Shown here: positions 1 through 9,900 of the stretch, piece after piece | Numbering within the stretch: position 1 is the stretch's first letter | Layout: each line of letters starts with the position of its first letter | NCBI GenBank assembly: GCA_008360975.2 | Contig: CM039181.1 | Coordinates: forward strand, 4,634,380-4,698,379 | Source: Lichenostomus cassidix | Taxonomy: Eukaryota > Chordata > Aves > Passeriformes > Meliphagidae | Length of the DNA: 64,000 bases | Direction of reading: 5' to 3' | Translations under genes and position numbers: made by a program | The notes under the pieces: model-generated | What the model saw: only the letters and a program-made list of their open reading frames with translations | Database searches by the model: none | Told to the model about the DNA's origin: nothing

Positions 1-21
1 TCCCTTTCGCTCCACCTGCAG

Positions 22-160
22 ATCACACACCCTGCTGGCTGTATGTCTCAGTTCATCAAATTCTTCGGTGAGCAGATCCTCGTCCTCTGGAAGTTTGCCC
101 TGCTGCGCAAGCGCATCCTGATCTTTTCACCACCCCCAGTTGGAGTTGTCTGCTATAGAG
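22..160 (+). CDS. DENND11: DENND11 coding exon (first in window)
   Basis: A pyrimidine-rich acceptor ending in CAG at position 21 precedes the exon, and the donor GTATGT begins at 161. It opens in phase 0 with [18 protein letters not shown] and ends at CYR plus one base. The segment matches the part of LCHN that precedes the cysteine run. Earlier exons are outside the window. Confidence 0.95.
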
Positions 161-2631
161 GTATGTTTCCAGGGACACTGCAGAGCACTGCTCTAGTGGG
201 CTGAAGCATTGCAGAAATGCCTGTGAGTATTGAGGGGACAGTCGTCATGCAGGTCTTCAAAATCTGTTGTGACCACTCCTCGTGAAGATACCACTCAGTA
301 TGCATTTACACATTTCCTACCAAATGCTTTTCTTCAGGCCCCTTGAGTAAGTACATCTGGCACTGTCAAACACAGTTCCTGTCAGCACAGCACAATAAGA
401 GCACTGAGTGAATTTGTGGATTCTAGAACATGGGATTCCTCTGGCAGAACTGATTATTTCCTATCCAAAACAGGATGTAATCACTTGAGAAGTTCTGGTA
501 TTCAACGGCATTTCAGAGCTCTGACCATTGTTTTCATAGTGGGGTGTAGGAGAACTTGGCAAGTAGGGCTCAGGGTGCCCTTTAGAAAAACCAAAAGCAT
601 CTCAGGATGTTCTTCTCTTGTCCACAGTGTATTGCTGCTGTTGCCTTGCAAACGTTTCTCTGCCTGGTCTTGGAGGAACTGTCCCAGAATCCAAACCATT
701 CTTCTATGTGAACGTGGCAGACATAGAAATGCTGGAGACAGAAGTATCATATGTGGCCTGTAAGTATGATGGATTAGGTGTGATGTTTTTAGCTTCAGGC
801 TACAAAATGTCTGGAGACAGTAGACTATGGAATAGAGCTGATGAGAAATGGGTTGTGCACGGAATGACTAACTATGAAAGCAGGAGAGAACAGTTGGTCT
901 GCTGGGAAAGCAACATGCTGCTCTGAAAATCTTCTCTCATTTTGGCAGGTACAACAGAAAAGATCTTTGAGCAGAAACGGGATCTCTATGATGTGTATGT
1001 GGACAACCAGAATGTGAAGACGCATCATGAGCATCTGCAACCACTCCTGAAAATTAACAATGCTGACAAGGAGAAGTACAGACGGCTCAATGACCAAAGG
1101 TAATAACAGACAGCTGGCTGGTCCTGACAGGAGATGGGGGATAATGAGGACACTGCTCCTTTGTACTTTCAAAATATCTCACTGGTTCAGCTTCCCTCTT
1201 GAAGATTCTGATTTTCTCATAATGCTTTGACAGTAGGTATGGGCAATTAACCTGTCTCCCTTCTCTCAGGCAGATGTTAATGTATTCTCAAGAAGTGGGT
1301 GAGGATTGCAGCTCCTGTGAAGAGGACCTTTTCATCTTGTGAGTGGCCACCTCTAATACTTTGTTGGACACTGTTAGTTTTAGGGAGCCTCTTGCACTGA
1401 TTTCGTGGTTTGGCATATTACAAAACATCATGTTTGACTTAATTCCATGGTTAGCTTTCTTCCTCTAGGGCTCCAAAAACACACTGACTTCCTCTTCAGA
1501 TCATCTTCCTTTCATTTTGAGAAGCCAAAACCTAGTATCCACTGGGGTCTCTGATGGGCCGGGAGGGAGAAGTGAATTTTAAAACCACAATTAGAGATGT
1601 AAGAATCCCCTCCCATTTTTGAAAACATAAGCATTATAGGATTTTTCTTGCCAGAACATTTGGCTCTGGAAAGGGCAGTGTTGATGGGAAGCAGGCACTG
1701 TACCATGCTGGGGGTGGTACAGTGTGGAAATGACTTGCCTGTGAAGGACTGGCGCACTGATGTGGCTGACTTCATACTTGGCAAACAGAGGAACCAGAAC
1801 TGGGTGTCGAGTGGGAAAGACAGAATTAGATGAAAACCACATGTCTACCACTTCTGAAGCCCTTCACTGCCTGTTGCTATTCACACTCTGCAGCAGGTGA
1901 GAAGGACTGGCATGAAACTGTGTGAAGAGCTGTCAGGGCAGAGCTCTGATTGTTGAGTTTCACAGGTGTAGCCAAAGCTCTTTCTGAACAGCCTTGCATG
2001 TTTCCAGTGAAGCAACAGGTAAAAAGTAGCTCTCACTGGTGTGTTCTGCACCAGTGAAGGAGGATTTATTTACCCACTGGCTTATCAGATGGGTGACAAA
2101 ACTATTTCCTCCTTCACATTATGGGAGCTGCAGGTGTGATGTACCTGCCTGGTGACCACAGAGCACACATTGGCTGAGAACGTGGCTTCTTCTGAGGGAA
2201 GTGCCTCCCACAGACCAGCCAGATGGGAACACCTCTGCCAATTAAAAGCTACTTATCTTTGTTTATTCTGGGTCATCCACAGAGTGAATGGAAAAGTACT
2301 ACAGTGCCACCTCAGAAGTTGGGATCTCTGCTTAAAGGGGGTTAAATGCAGTTCTGGGGCTCTGCTGCCTGTTTGATAAATACACTGCCGTTTTGGAGGT
2401 CCAATTCTATAGCTTTTGCTGGCTTTACCCTCTAGGTTTTTCATGGAGCAGAACAACCGCATATTCCAGACCCTGATGGAGGTGTCAGCCAGCCAGGACA
2501 AGACACTGACAGCTGACCACGCACGAGGCATGGGCCTGGATCCCCAAGGGGATAGAAGTTTCCTCATGGACCTCCTGGAAGTGTATGGCATTGATGTCAT
2601 GCTAGTCATTGACAACCCCTGCTGCACTTAA
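22..2631 (+). CDS. DENND11: DENND11 (KIAA1147/LCHN), C-terminal half, five exons
   Basis: This is the 3' part of the DENN domain-containing protein 11 gene. DENN proteins act as guanine-nucleotide exchange factors for Rab GTPases in membrane traffic; for DENND11 that role is predicted from the family. Joining 22-160, 628-759, 949-1099, 1270-1338 and 2436-2631 gives one open frame of 228 codons plus TAA with GT-AG junctions. Human LCHN is about 455 residues, so about half the protein is present and the start lies upstream of the window. Recognisable stretches are [18 protein letters not shown], the cysteine run [37 protein letters not shown] and the ending [11 protein letters not shown]. The gene converges on AGK; the two stop codons are about 4.2 kb apart. 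No frameshift or premature stop is seen. Confidence 0.97.
161..627 (+). other. DENND11: DENND11 intron
   Basis: This intron separates two exons identified by protein similarity. I see no repeat family, RNA gene or conserved coding segment in it. The small open frames across it are chance frames. Confidence 0.9.
628..759 (+). CDS. DENND11: DENND11 coding exon
   Basis: The acceptor is TCCACAG ending at 627 and the donor is GTAAGT from 760. The split valine codon is completed here, followed by [16 protein letters not shown] and [14 protein letters not shown]. It ends one base into the cysteine codon that the next exon completes. Confidence 0.96.
949..1099 (+). CDS. DENND11: DENND11 coding exon
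   Basis: The acceptor is TTTTGGCAG ending at 948 and the donor is GTAATA from 1100. It encodes [20 protein letters not shown], then [17 protein letters not shown] and KYRRLNDQ. The arginine codon is split with the next exon. Confidence 0.96.
1270..1338 (+). CDS. DENND11: DENND11 coding exon (69 bp)
   Basis: The acceptor is TCTCTCAG ending at 1269 and the donor is GTGAGT from 1339. It encodes [20 protein letters not shown] followed by LFI and part of a leucine codon. The acidic, cysteine-containing loop differs somewhat from the human EVEEDYNPCEED loop as I remember it. Confidence 0.94.
1339..2435 (+). other. DENND11: DENND11 last intron
   Basis: This is the largest DENND11 intron in the window. 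It contains a short perfect inverted repeat, CACTGGTG and CACCAGTG at 2034-2056 with a 7-nt loop. Otherwise I recognise nothing in it. Confidence 0.85.
2436..2631 (+). CDS. DENND11: DENND11 terminal coding exon with stop
   Basis: The acceptor is CCCTCTAG ending at 2435. The exon encodes [19 protein letters not shown], the conserved [14 protein letters not shown] block, and the C-terminus [14 protein letters not shown], ending in TAA at 2629-2631. It contributes 64 full codons plus the end of a split leucine codon. Confidence 0.97.
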
Positions 2632-4295
2632 ACCAAGGAAAAGAGAGATGGGGAGCAAAGATCACTTTTTAAAGACTACCAGACATTGCTTAGGAGGATC
2701 ACTGGAACTCACCACAGCCACAGTTATTTAATAACTTTATATGGAGAGTATTTATAATTTTGAAACAAAATGTGATTTTATTTTCTCACACTCAACTTCC
2801 CACTGAGTACCTGCTCTAGGGTTCTTTTTGGTTTTGTTTCTCCCTTTCCCTTTCATTTGTGGTTTATTGTTTTGTCTAGCTAGGACCAGTGGCTCCTTTG
2901 CACCAAACCTCACTGTTGCCAGTGATAGCTAGGTTTTGGCCTAGCCTGGATACCTGAGGGCTGAAGACTTCAGGAAAGCACTTTGTTTGATGACAACCAA
3001 TGTGAAATGCTATAGCTGAGCTTTCAGACTTGGCTGGAAAATCCTCCTATCAACTCCCCCTTCCTCTTGGGGACTGAAGAGGGCTTCAGCACAAGCTGAT
3101 AATGGCCCAGTCTCATAAATATGTCCTGCCAAGTTTATTGGTGGGGACAATTAAACCAATGATAAGAACCAGGACTCCTTTAAACACTTCTCACCCAACT
3201 TTAAGCTGGAGTAAAGCCACCCTTCCTTGTAAATGGCAGAAGCAAGTTTGGGATTGGGGATGCTACAGGACCTTATGCCTTTGCTTACTGGAGCAGCACA
3301 GTTTCACTTCCAGCCTCTGAGGTGGTCTAAAGTGGCAAAGACTGCACCTACCTATCTCATAGCTGGAGAAGAGCACCCTCTCTGCTCAGTCCATCCCACC
3401 ACTTCCTCTGGTTTTTAGTTGCATCACACCTGCTGCATTGGTTTAAAATCTTCAAACCAGCAAGATGGTCTCCCATTTAACAGGGACCAACACTACTGAG
3501 CCACTTTGCAGTCACTTTGTTCTCCAGCCTCAGCTTGGATGGTGCTGGGCTGGATGGGGTAGAACAATTATGCTTTAACTACTGTCACTAGCCCTTCCTT
3601 TGTAGCTGATGGTACTTGTTGCTCCTTTGCTTTAACACTGTCTGCTAATCCTCCTTTTGTTGAGCCTTCAGTACTGCCTGCTGCTATCCCTGGCTTTCCA
3701 TGTGAGACAGAGAACAGACCTGTCAGCTGGAACAACTGAAGTTTGCAGAAGGATCCCTTGGAGTTTGGTGTTCTTAACAGGCATAGCTGCTCACAACTGT
3801 AATATCATCATCCTTAGAAGGTTGGGGAAAAAATGTAGAAAGAGGTAAAAACAGCTGAGTATCATTTAATGGAAAGACCAGTCTCTTTTCCTTAAGAAAT
3901 GGCTTTGTTTTTAAATTGACACTCGAAGTATACAAGTGGCCCACAATCTCCACACTTCTTTTCTCCAACTTCCACTTCAGTTTTGACATGCTGTCCTAAT
4001 GCAAAAGTTTAGGTACAAAGCATTTACACTAACCCAAATTCTCATCCTAGCCATTACTTCTAAATTAGTTGCTGTCTTCTTCCCACCTCCCCAAAGCCAG
4101 TGGCATAGGGATTACAGAAGACGACATAAATGTCTTTTACAAGGCAGTGGAATGTATTGACTTAACAGCATGACCTGTCTAAAACAGAGGGTACTGAATA
4201 CCTGTGAACTAGGATTTTAGATCTTGGCTAATGCAACATGCCATTCAAATGGGAATGTTTAATTGTGGTCAAAATAAACAGGTGCCTTGAGCTGG
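2632..4295 (+). other. DENND11: DENND11 3' UTR (inferred)
   Basis: The sequence after the TAA is AT-rich and non-coding. A canonical AATAAA lies at 4273-4278, followed by a T/G-rich stretch (about 4300-4335), so cleavage near 4290-4300 is plausible. The human transcript also has a long 3' UTR. An ATTAAA near 3150 could serve as an earlier site. The exact end needs transcript evidence. Confidence 0.55.
4273..4278 (+). terminator. DENND11: Candidate poly(A) signal AATAAA of DENND11
   Basis: This is the first canonical hexamer that I found after the DENND11 stop on the + strand. It is followed within 20-60 nt by T/G-rich sequence, as expected of a downstream element. Confidence 0.5.
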
Positions 4296-4438
4296 TCCAT
4301 CATTAGGTTGTTATCCTTCCTTTTTATTTATGTTACAGTATTTTCAGCCCTTCTAGAACAGACTGTAAATTGGAGCCAGGATAAGTGTTTTCATGAGTGG
4401 GACCTAGGATTCTATTCCTTCCTGTCTTGAAATTTTGA

Positions 4439-4472
4439 ATCTTGAAAAACAAAAAAATCTTGAAAAACAAAG
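4439..4472. repeat. Short tandem duplication, 18-bp period
   Basis: Two nearly identical A-rich units (ATCTTGAAAAACAAA core) start at 4439 and 4457. It looks like a local slippage duplication. Confidence 0.8.
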
Positions 4473-4612
4473 TTTTTAGTGTTGCTGTCAGACAGGAACA
4501 TGAGAACTGAGTCCTTTCCTCAACACTGTAGATGGTGGGTTCAGCCCCTGCTTATTTAATGTAGTGTTTCTCTCTCACCTTCCCTCTGAATGTTGCAATT
4601 CAGAGGTCTACA

Positions 4613-4660
4613 ATTACCCCATACTGGAAGAACTCTATTACCCCATACTGGAAGAACTCT
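4613..4660. repeat. Exact tandem duplication of a 24-bp unit
   Basis: The 24 bases at 4613-4636 are repeated without mismatch at 4637-4660. It lies in the spacer downstream of DENND11. Identical copies suggest a recent event. Confidence 0.9.
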
Positions 4661-5381
4661 GAACTGCAGAGGAAGGAGAAAAATTACTTGAATGGTATTT
4701 ATACAAGCTACTCCACTTATGCTGATATGAGTATTTAAATACCAGCCTGTGTCTCAGATGATCCTTGGTACTTAAACATCAGAACAGCATCAACAATACC
4801 AATTCTGAAGGGATCTCCTCAAGCAAGGAATCACGTTGCAATGGGAGCTGTGTGTCTGATGCTGTGGAAGAGAACTAGTGATTTTCCCTGTAAAATGCTA
4901 CAGATGAACAAGGAGCCAGTTCTCACCATCTCACCCATTGCAGCAGGCTGGTTGTAATTCTAACAGCTCTGGTGTTGTTTGCATCTTGCAGATGTGTGGT
5001 TGCTCCCATAGGCCTGTGGCTCTGTAGAGAAACTGCTTACTAAAAACATGGGTATTTTTTAATACAATTAAAGCTTACCTTTTTGAAATGGCTGCTGCCT
5101 TGTCTTTCCTGCCACTGGAGAAAAAACACATTGCTGATTTTATTAGAGAAACATCAGCTTGAGGAAAAACTCCAGTGGTGAGAACTGCCCTTGACAAACC
5201 ACCACACAATGTTCCAGGTGTCTCTGTGGCAAACAAAAAGCAGAGCACAGCCAGCATGTTCCTTGGAGAGTGACCCAGGGCACTCTTAATTGCTGCAAAC
5301 TAAAAGCACAAACCAGTTCCTGTCACCAGCATAACTATTAAAAGATCTAGCAGGCTTATACCCCTTCGATCTTAGTCAAGA

Positions 5382-5432
5382 ATTACAGAACAGCTAGGGT
5401 TGGAAGGGACTTTAAAGATGACCTAGTTTAGG
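5382..5432 (-). mobile_element. CR1 LINE 3'-end fragment
   Basis: The core GGTTGGAAGGGACTTTAAAG followed by ATGACCTAGTTTA is the well-known reverse complement of the avian CR1 3' terminus, so the element's sense strand is minus. Only about 50 bp is recognisable, so it is an old, severely 5'-truncated copy. Confidence 0.75.
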
Positions 5433-6226
5433 TAATTAGTTTCTCCACATTATAGTTCAGGGAAGAAGAGCATTCAGTTTGGTTTCAGCATCATACAGAA
5501 ACCCAACCCTGCTTCCCTTTTTGAGGCATTTTTCCTTTCAGATGTCTCCAGCAGAGGATGCTGTTGGAGCACAGGCAGCCAGGATTCATTCCTTAACAGA
5601 GCTGCTGAATTTGATAACAGCAGAGTCATCATGACCTTCGACTAGACCACAGCGTAACACAGGGACTACAGACAATCACATCAGAAAAATAAGGATCCAT
5701 TTCTGTTCCTCCTGTACACAAGGCAGAATCATGTGAATTTCTAAGTTACAATAAGGAAAACAGATAAGCTGCCTACGTCAGCAATACTTCCTTTCAGCAA
5801 TTAAAGCAAAGCTATAAACAAAAGCTCATAAAAGCAACAAAACTAGTTATGGTACTGAGGCTCAAGGGGATGGAGGTTGCATACGAAGTGGTGAGCACTG
5901 TTTACATTAGAGAAGAGCAATCAGACACAATAAATAATACAAGTTATTTGGATTTCCTTACTGCTGTTATACTACTGCAGGAATAAAAGGAGTCTTTACA
6001 AAAAAAAGAAGACTCACTCAGCTTGTTAAAGAGTCTTTCCACGTGTACTTCATACAGCTTTGGGTCAGTGATGTTTTCCAATTTGCTTCTGTGCAATATA
6101 CCTAAACTTGATCAAAGGAATATATTTCTACTATATAATTTCTGGAACTCTGTGCTTCTGTGCTGTTGAATCTGGCAAGATGAAAAAATTTAAAATAAAT
6201 ATCCAGATACATAGGGGGAATTTTTA

Positions 6227-6292
6227 AACTTGCTCCAAAGCTTTGTCTCACCATTTCTGAACTTGCTGTGAAGCTTTGTATCACCAATCTCC
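6227..6292. repeat. Imperfect tandem duplication, 33-bp period
   Basis: Two units beginning AACTTGCT at 6227 and 6260 share the AAGCTTTGT.TCACC core with a few mismatches. It lies just beyond the inferred AGK 3' end. Confidence 0.7.
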
Positions 6293-6461
6293 AATTTGTG
6301 GCAGAGTAGATAACCAACCATCTGGTTTAATATGGCAATTGTAACATTTCATAGAATTCCTTAGTATTACTCCCCTCGAAGTAATTTTTTTCCAGGATCC
6401 CAGGTTTTGTGAAATTTATACACAGGTAAAGTAGACCTAAACTCTTAGAACACAAGGACAA

Positions 6462-6799
6462 TTAAACTTTCATTTTACTTTAATATACAATTGCATTACA
6501 GCAGTAACATCTGGCACACAGCACTCAGCCTGCAGTGCTGTAAATGGAACAATGATGACTTCTTGGGGGAAGAGAAAAAAAAGATGCCATCAAGTTAACA
6601 TGCATTTTTCAGAATTTTCACTTGCATTTTTAACCCCTTTGAGACCAGTAAAATCATACACTTCCAATGGAAGTACCTTGCACATAAAAACAGCCAAAAG
6701 GCTAATTAGTCTAGTGGGGTTAATCAAGTTAGTTAGGTCTCATGAGCCTTGAAGAACCCCTGGTAAAACTGATAAACACTGCTCCTTTGCCATGAATGC
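6462..6799 (-). other. AGK: AGK 3' UTR (inferred)
   Basis: This non-coding sequence follows the AGK TGA (6800-6802) on the minus strand and runs to the ATTAAA at 6479-6484. Its length is inferred from that signal only; longer isoforms are possible. Confidence 0.5.
6479..6484 (-). terminator. AGK: Candidate poly(A) signal ATTAAA of AGK
   Basis: On the minus strand this reads ATTAAA, the commonest variant signal. It lies about 320 nt after the AGK stop. A TTGTCCTTGTGTT-type G/T-rich stretch follows in the transcribed direction (about 6450-6465). Confidence 0.5.
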
Positions 6800-6937
6800 T
6801 CATTGTACTGCTGCCTGCAGCAGCTGCTCTCTCATCCTGGGATCACAGAAGAACCGGAGTTTCCTGGGCAAGAGCTTCACCTCCACAGGCATGGCTTCAT
6901 ACTCCTCATTATCAATGCCAAAGGATCCCTCAGTGCC
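6800..6937 (-). CDS. AGK: AGK coding exon 15 (stop codon)
   Basis: It encodes residues 375-419, [37 protein letters not shown] and the tail QLLQAAVQ, then TGA. The [23 protein letters not shown] block is a hallmark of AGK; only the last few residues diverge from human. Acceptor TGCACCCAG. Confidence 0.97.
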   Translation of the reverse strand, partial: GTEGSFGIDNEEYEAMPVEVKLLPRKLRFFCDPRMREQLLQAAVQ

Positions 6938-9900
6938 CTGGGTGCACAGAACAGTTAAACATTATTTCAGCAGGGCTGTAATGCTGATACCTGATTTCAC
7001 TAACACAGCTGAATACTTAGTCTCAACCAAGATGACTCTCTCTGTGCTTTCCAGCCCATTTTGCTCCCCACAACACAGGGAGAGCTATCCTTCACTGCAC
7101 AGGATGTATTAAAAGGCTGGTGCATAAGATGTTACCTCACTTAGTTACTAATTAGTGATAATTAAACGCTAGGAAGCTTTAATGACCCACATTGTTTATA
7201 TTGAAGGATTCTGTGCTATTGGAACAACAATTATGTGCACTTAGATCTTGGTGTGCCAGTGGTGACATAAACTAATCTGCAAAAATGCCTGTTAAGTAGC
7301 TTCTACTAAATCCAAGTTACAAACCCCTTTCAGTATTGTTTCACTATATTGATCTGAAACATGAGATGCAAAGTAATTTACTGGCCAGGAATTACTCAGC
7401 AGTAGAATTTTCTCAAGTGTTTTCTTTAATGTTGATAAAGTCACCATGTGATTAAAACCATTCATCAAAATGGCAGGCTGACTTTACCTAAAAACAACTT
7501 CAGTGACTGCTCTGTGTGCCCTTGACTCATGGGAGGGCTGTGCTATATGGATACTCAAACCAACTCCAAGGGAACTCAGACACCAGAGCAGCACACATTA
7601 GAGGAACTAGGAGTAGTTTTTGCAGTCTCAGGCACAGCAAAACAGTCCAACTCCATCAACATGCTGGTGAGACTCATCTGATCTGCCTCCAGTTCCTTCA
7701 CTGGAGCAGGGTCATGGAGTTGCACAGCACTGCTCTGTTCCATTCACCCATGTTCTGGAGATCTTAGCAGCAGCTGCAGAATGAACAGCTTGTTTTATAC
7801 CATAACCCTTACTTATGGCCCAGCTGTACTAGGCCCAGCACTCCAAAGTATTCTTCAAGAATCACAAAACTGCCATGATCTGAATTCAATGAGAGTTTTA
7901 GGATGCTGGTTAATCATGGCTTCATAATTCATGATTTTTACTTGGTAGCGACAGATTTTTTGGCCTTTCAACACATTCTATTCTCCCTTAATATGGAATT
8001 ATTTTGCCAAATGATGGATCACTTGAAGACACAAACTACCGATCAGATTGATTTCATGTCCTTGTAAAAACAAGAAACTGTCCTCCCAGTGCCACAGTAA
8101 CAGCTCAGGGGCAGGAAAAGACAATTTAAATTACATAGGTGGGCACAGTTTTGTTTTCTTTCTTAGCTTCATCATTTCAAAGTTTTGAGGCACTTCTTTA
8201 TACTGATCTGAGCTCCCCTGCCCTATTGTACCCTCCTTTGTCTCTAATATTTATCTTCTTCTCTACAGCACAATGCCTTCTAGGGCAAAATGTACACATC
8301 TTCAATGCTAAGGAAAAGAAGATCTGCTGCAACCTTCCTGTTCAAGCAGGGTCATCCCAGAGCACATTGCACAGGACTGTGTCCAGGTGGATCTTGAATA
8401 TCTCCAGTGAGACAGACTCCACACCCTCTCTGCACAGTCTGTTCCAGTGCCTGGTTATCTGCACAGTGAAGAAGTTCTTCCTCATGCTCAGGTAGAACTT
8501 CCTGTGCACATACAATACACTCAAGCAAGAGATCCTTTAACCACCACCACCCACCATGTCTTCACAGAATATCTGCCATTATTTACTGGCAGAAGAAAGC
8601 TCCCCCTCAGGTTTACAGACCACTTAAGGAACTGCAATGTGTCTGTCCTGGCAAGGAACTCATGGGCTGCACTGTGCAACTGAGTGTCTCACTCACAGTG
8701 TAATCAATCTCCCAGATTAAGAGTAGGAATTTCTTAAAGTGCAGCATCAATAGGTAAAAGGAAACAAAGTGAAAGAGTTTTTCAACTCTCTCAGCTTCTC
8801 ACCTCTGGAAGTTGCAAGATGCATCTGCTGGCTTGGATGCACTGACTCCCTTCAGGGCACGTATGTGGATCAAGCATCTTTTCACTTCTGTCCAAACCAA
8901 AAGAGAGGTAAGGTAAGGACATGTCTCTCTCAGAAACAGCCTTCTTCAGGGATGGCATATTGTTATGGTAAATCACTATGCATTTGGTAAACTTAGAGCT
9001 TTTATATATATATGTATATACACACATAAATATTTGTGGGTTTAACTGTGAAAAAGTAAGAGAGACCTTCTTTCTTGGGCTGCAGTCAATACATATCAGA
9101 ATGCACCAACATCCTCCAACCAGCTTCTGCTCTGAGGCTCACTGAATAGATCTGTTCATACAGTTTTGAATATTTGAACTCAGGGCACAGGTCTGTGCTC
9201 ACTTCCATGCTGAACTGTGCACTTCTTGCAGCGACTACCATCTCTTCACATCCCATGCACCTAAACTTACCAGCAACCCAAAAAATGACAATTCTAGTAG
9301 TATTGAACCACTAAATTACTATAAAAACAAACAAAACCTCCACATTTTTCGTATCAACACCAATCAGCATGACATTTCTTATCAGCTGCTTTTGTTATCA
9401 CTCATAAAGAACCCCCATCATTTTATCCATCCCAAATAACATATCCAGTTTTGTCAGTTTCTCTCTTCTGATGCCTGTGAGATTCTTATGTATGTACAGT
9501 ACTTGGGTAAATGCTGTTTCATTTCCTAGTTCTGCTGATGTCAAAAGGGAGCACAGACAGCAACACACAAATAGCAAAGAGAAGAGCAGAGAATTACACT
9601 GTTAATACACCACAACTCTCAAGTATGGCAGAATTATCACAGCTATTCCTCTGACAGGCAATGCCTGCTGTCCCCAAATTTCCATCTCTGGATGGAAATG
9701 AAACTGCTATGAAAGAAGAGTGTATTTAAATATTGCCCAGGAAAAGAACTCACAAAAACATGTCAGAATCTCCCTGTACACCAAGTCTTCTGTGCCCCAA
9801 GGAAGGCAAGTACCTCCTACAGTCACAGAAAATCCCAGAGAAGGAACATGAGAAGAGAGAGTTGAAACAGGAGATGATAATCAAAGACAAAGAAAGAAAA

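Larger units (their letters stand above)
4296..6459. other. Convergent intergenic spacer between DENND11 and AGK
   Basis: No coding exon is recognisable here. The spacer holds a CR1 tail at about 5382-5432, a tandem duplication at 4613-4660 and another at 6227-6292. It also has several AT-rich stretches with AATAAA-like hexamers on both strands (for example near 5928 and 5984 on +). Either gene could have longer 3' UTR isoforms reaching into it. Confidence 0.7.
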
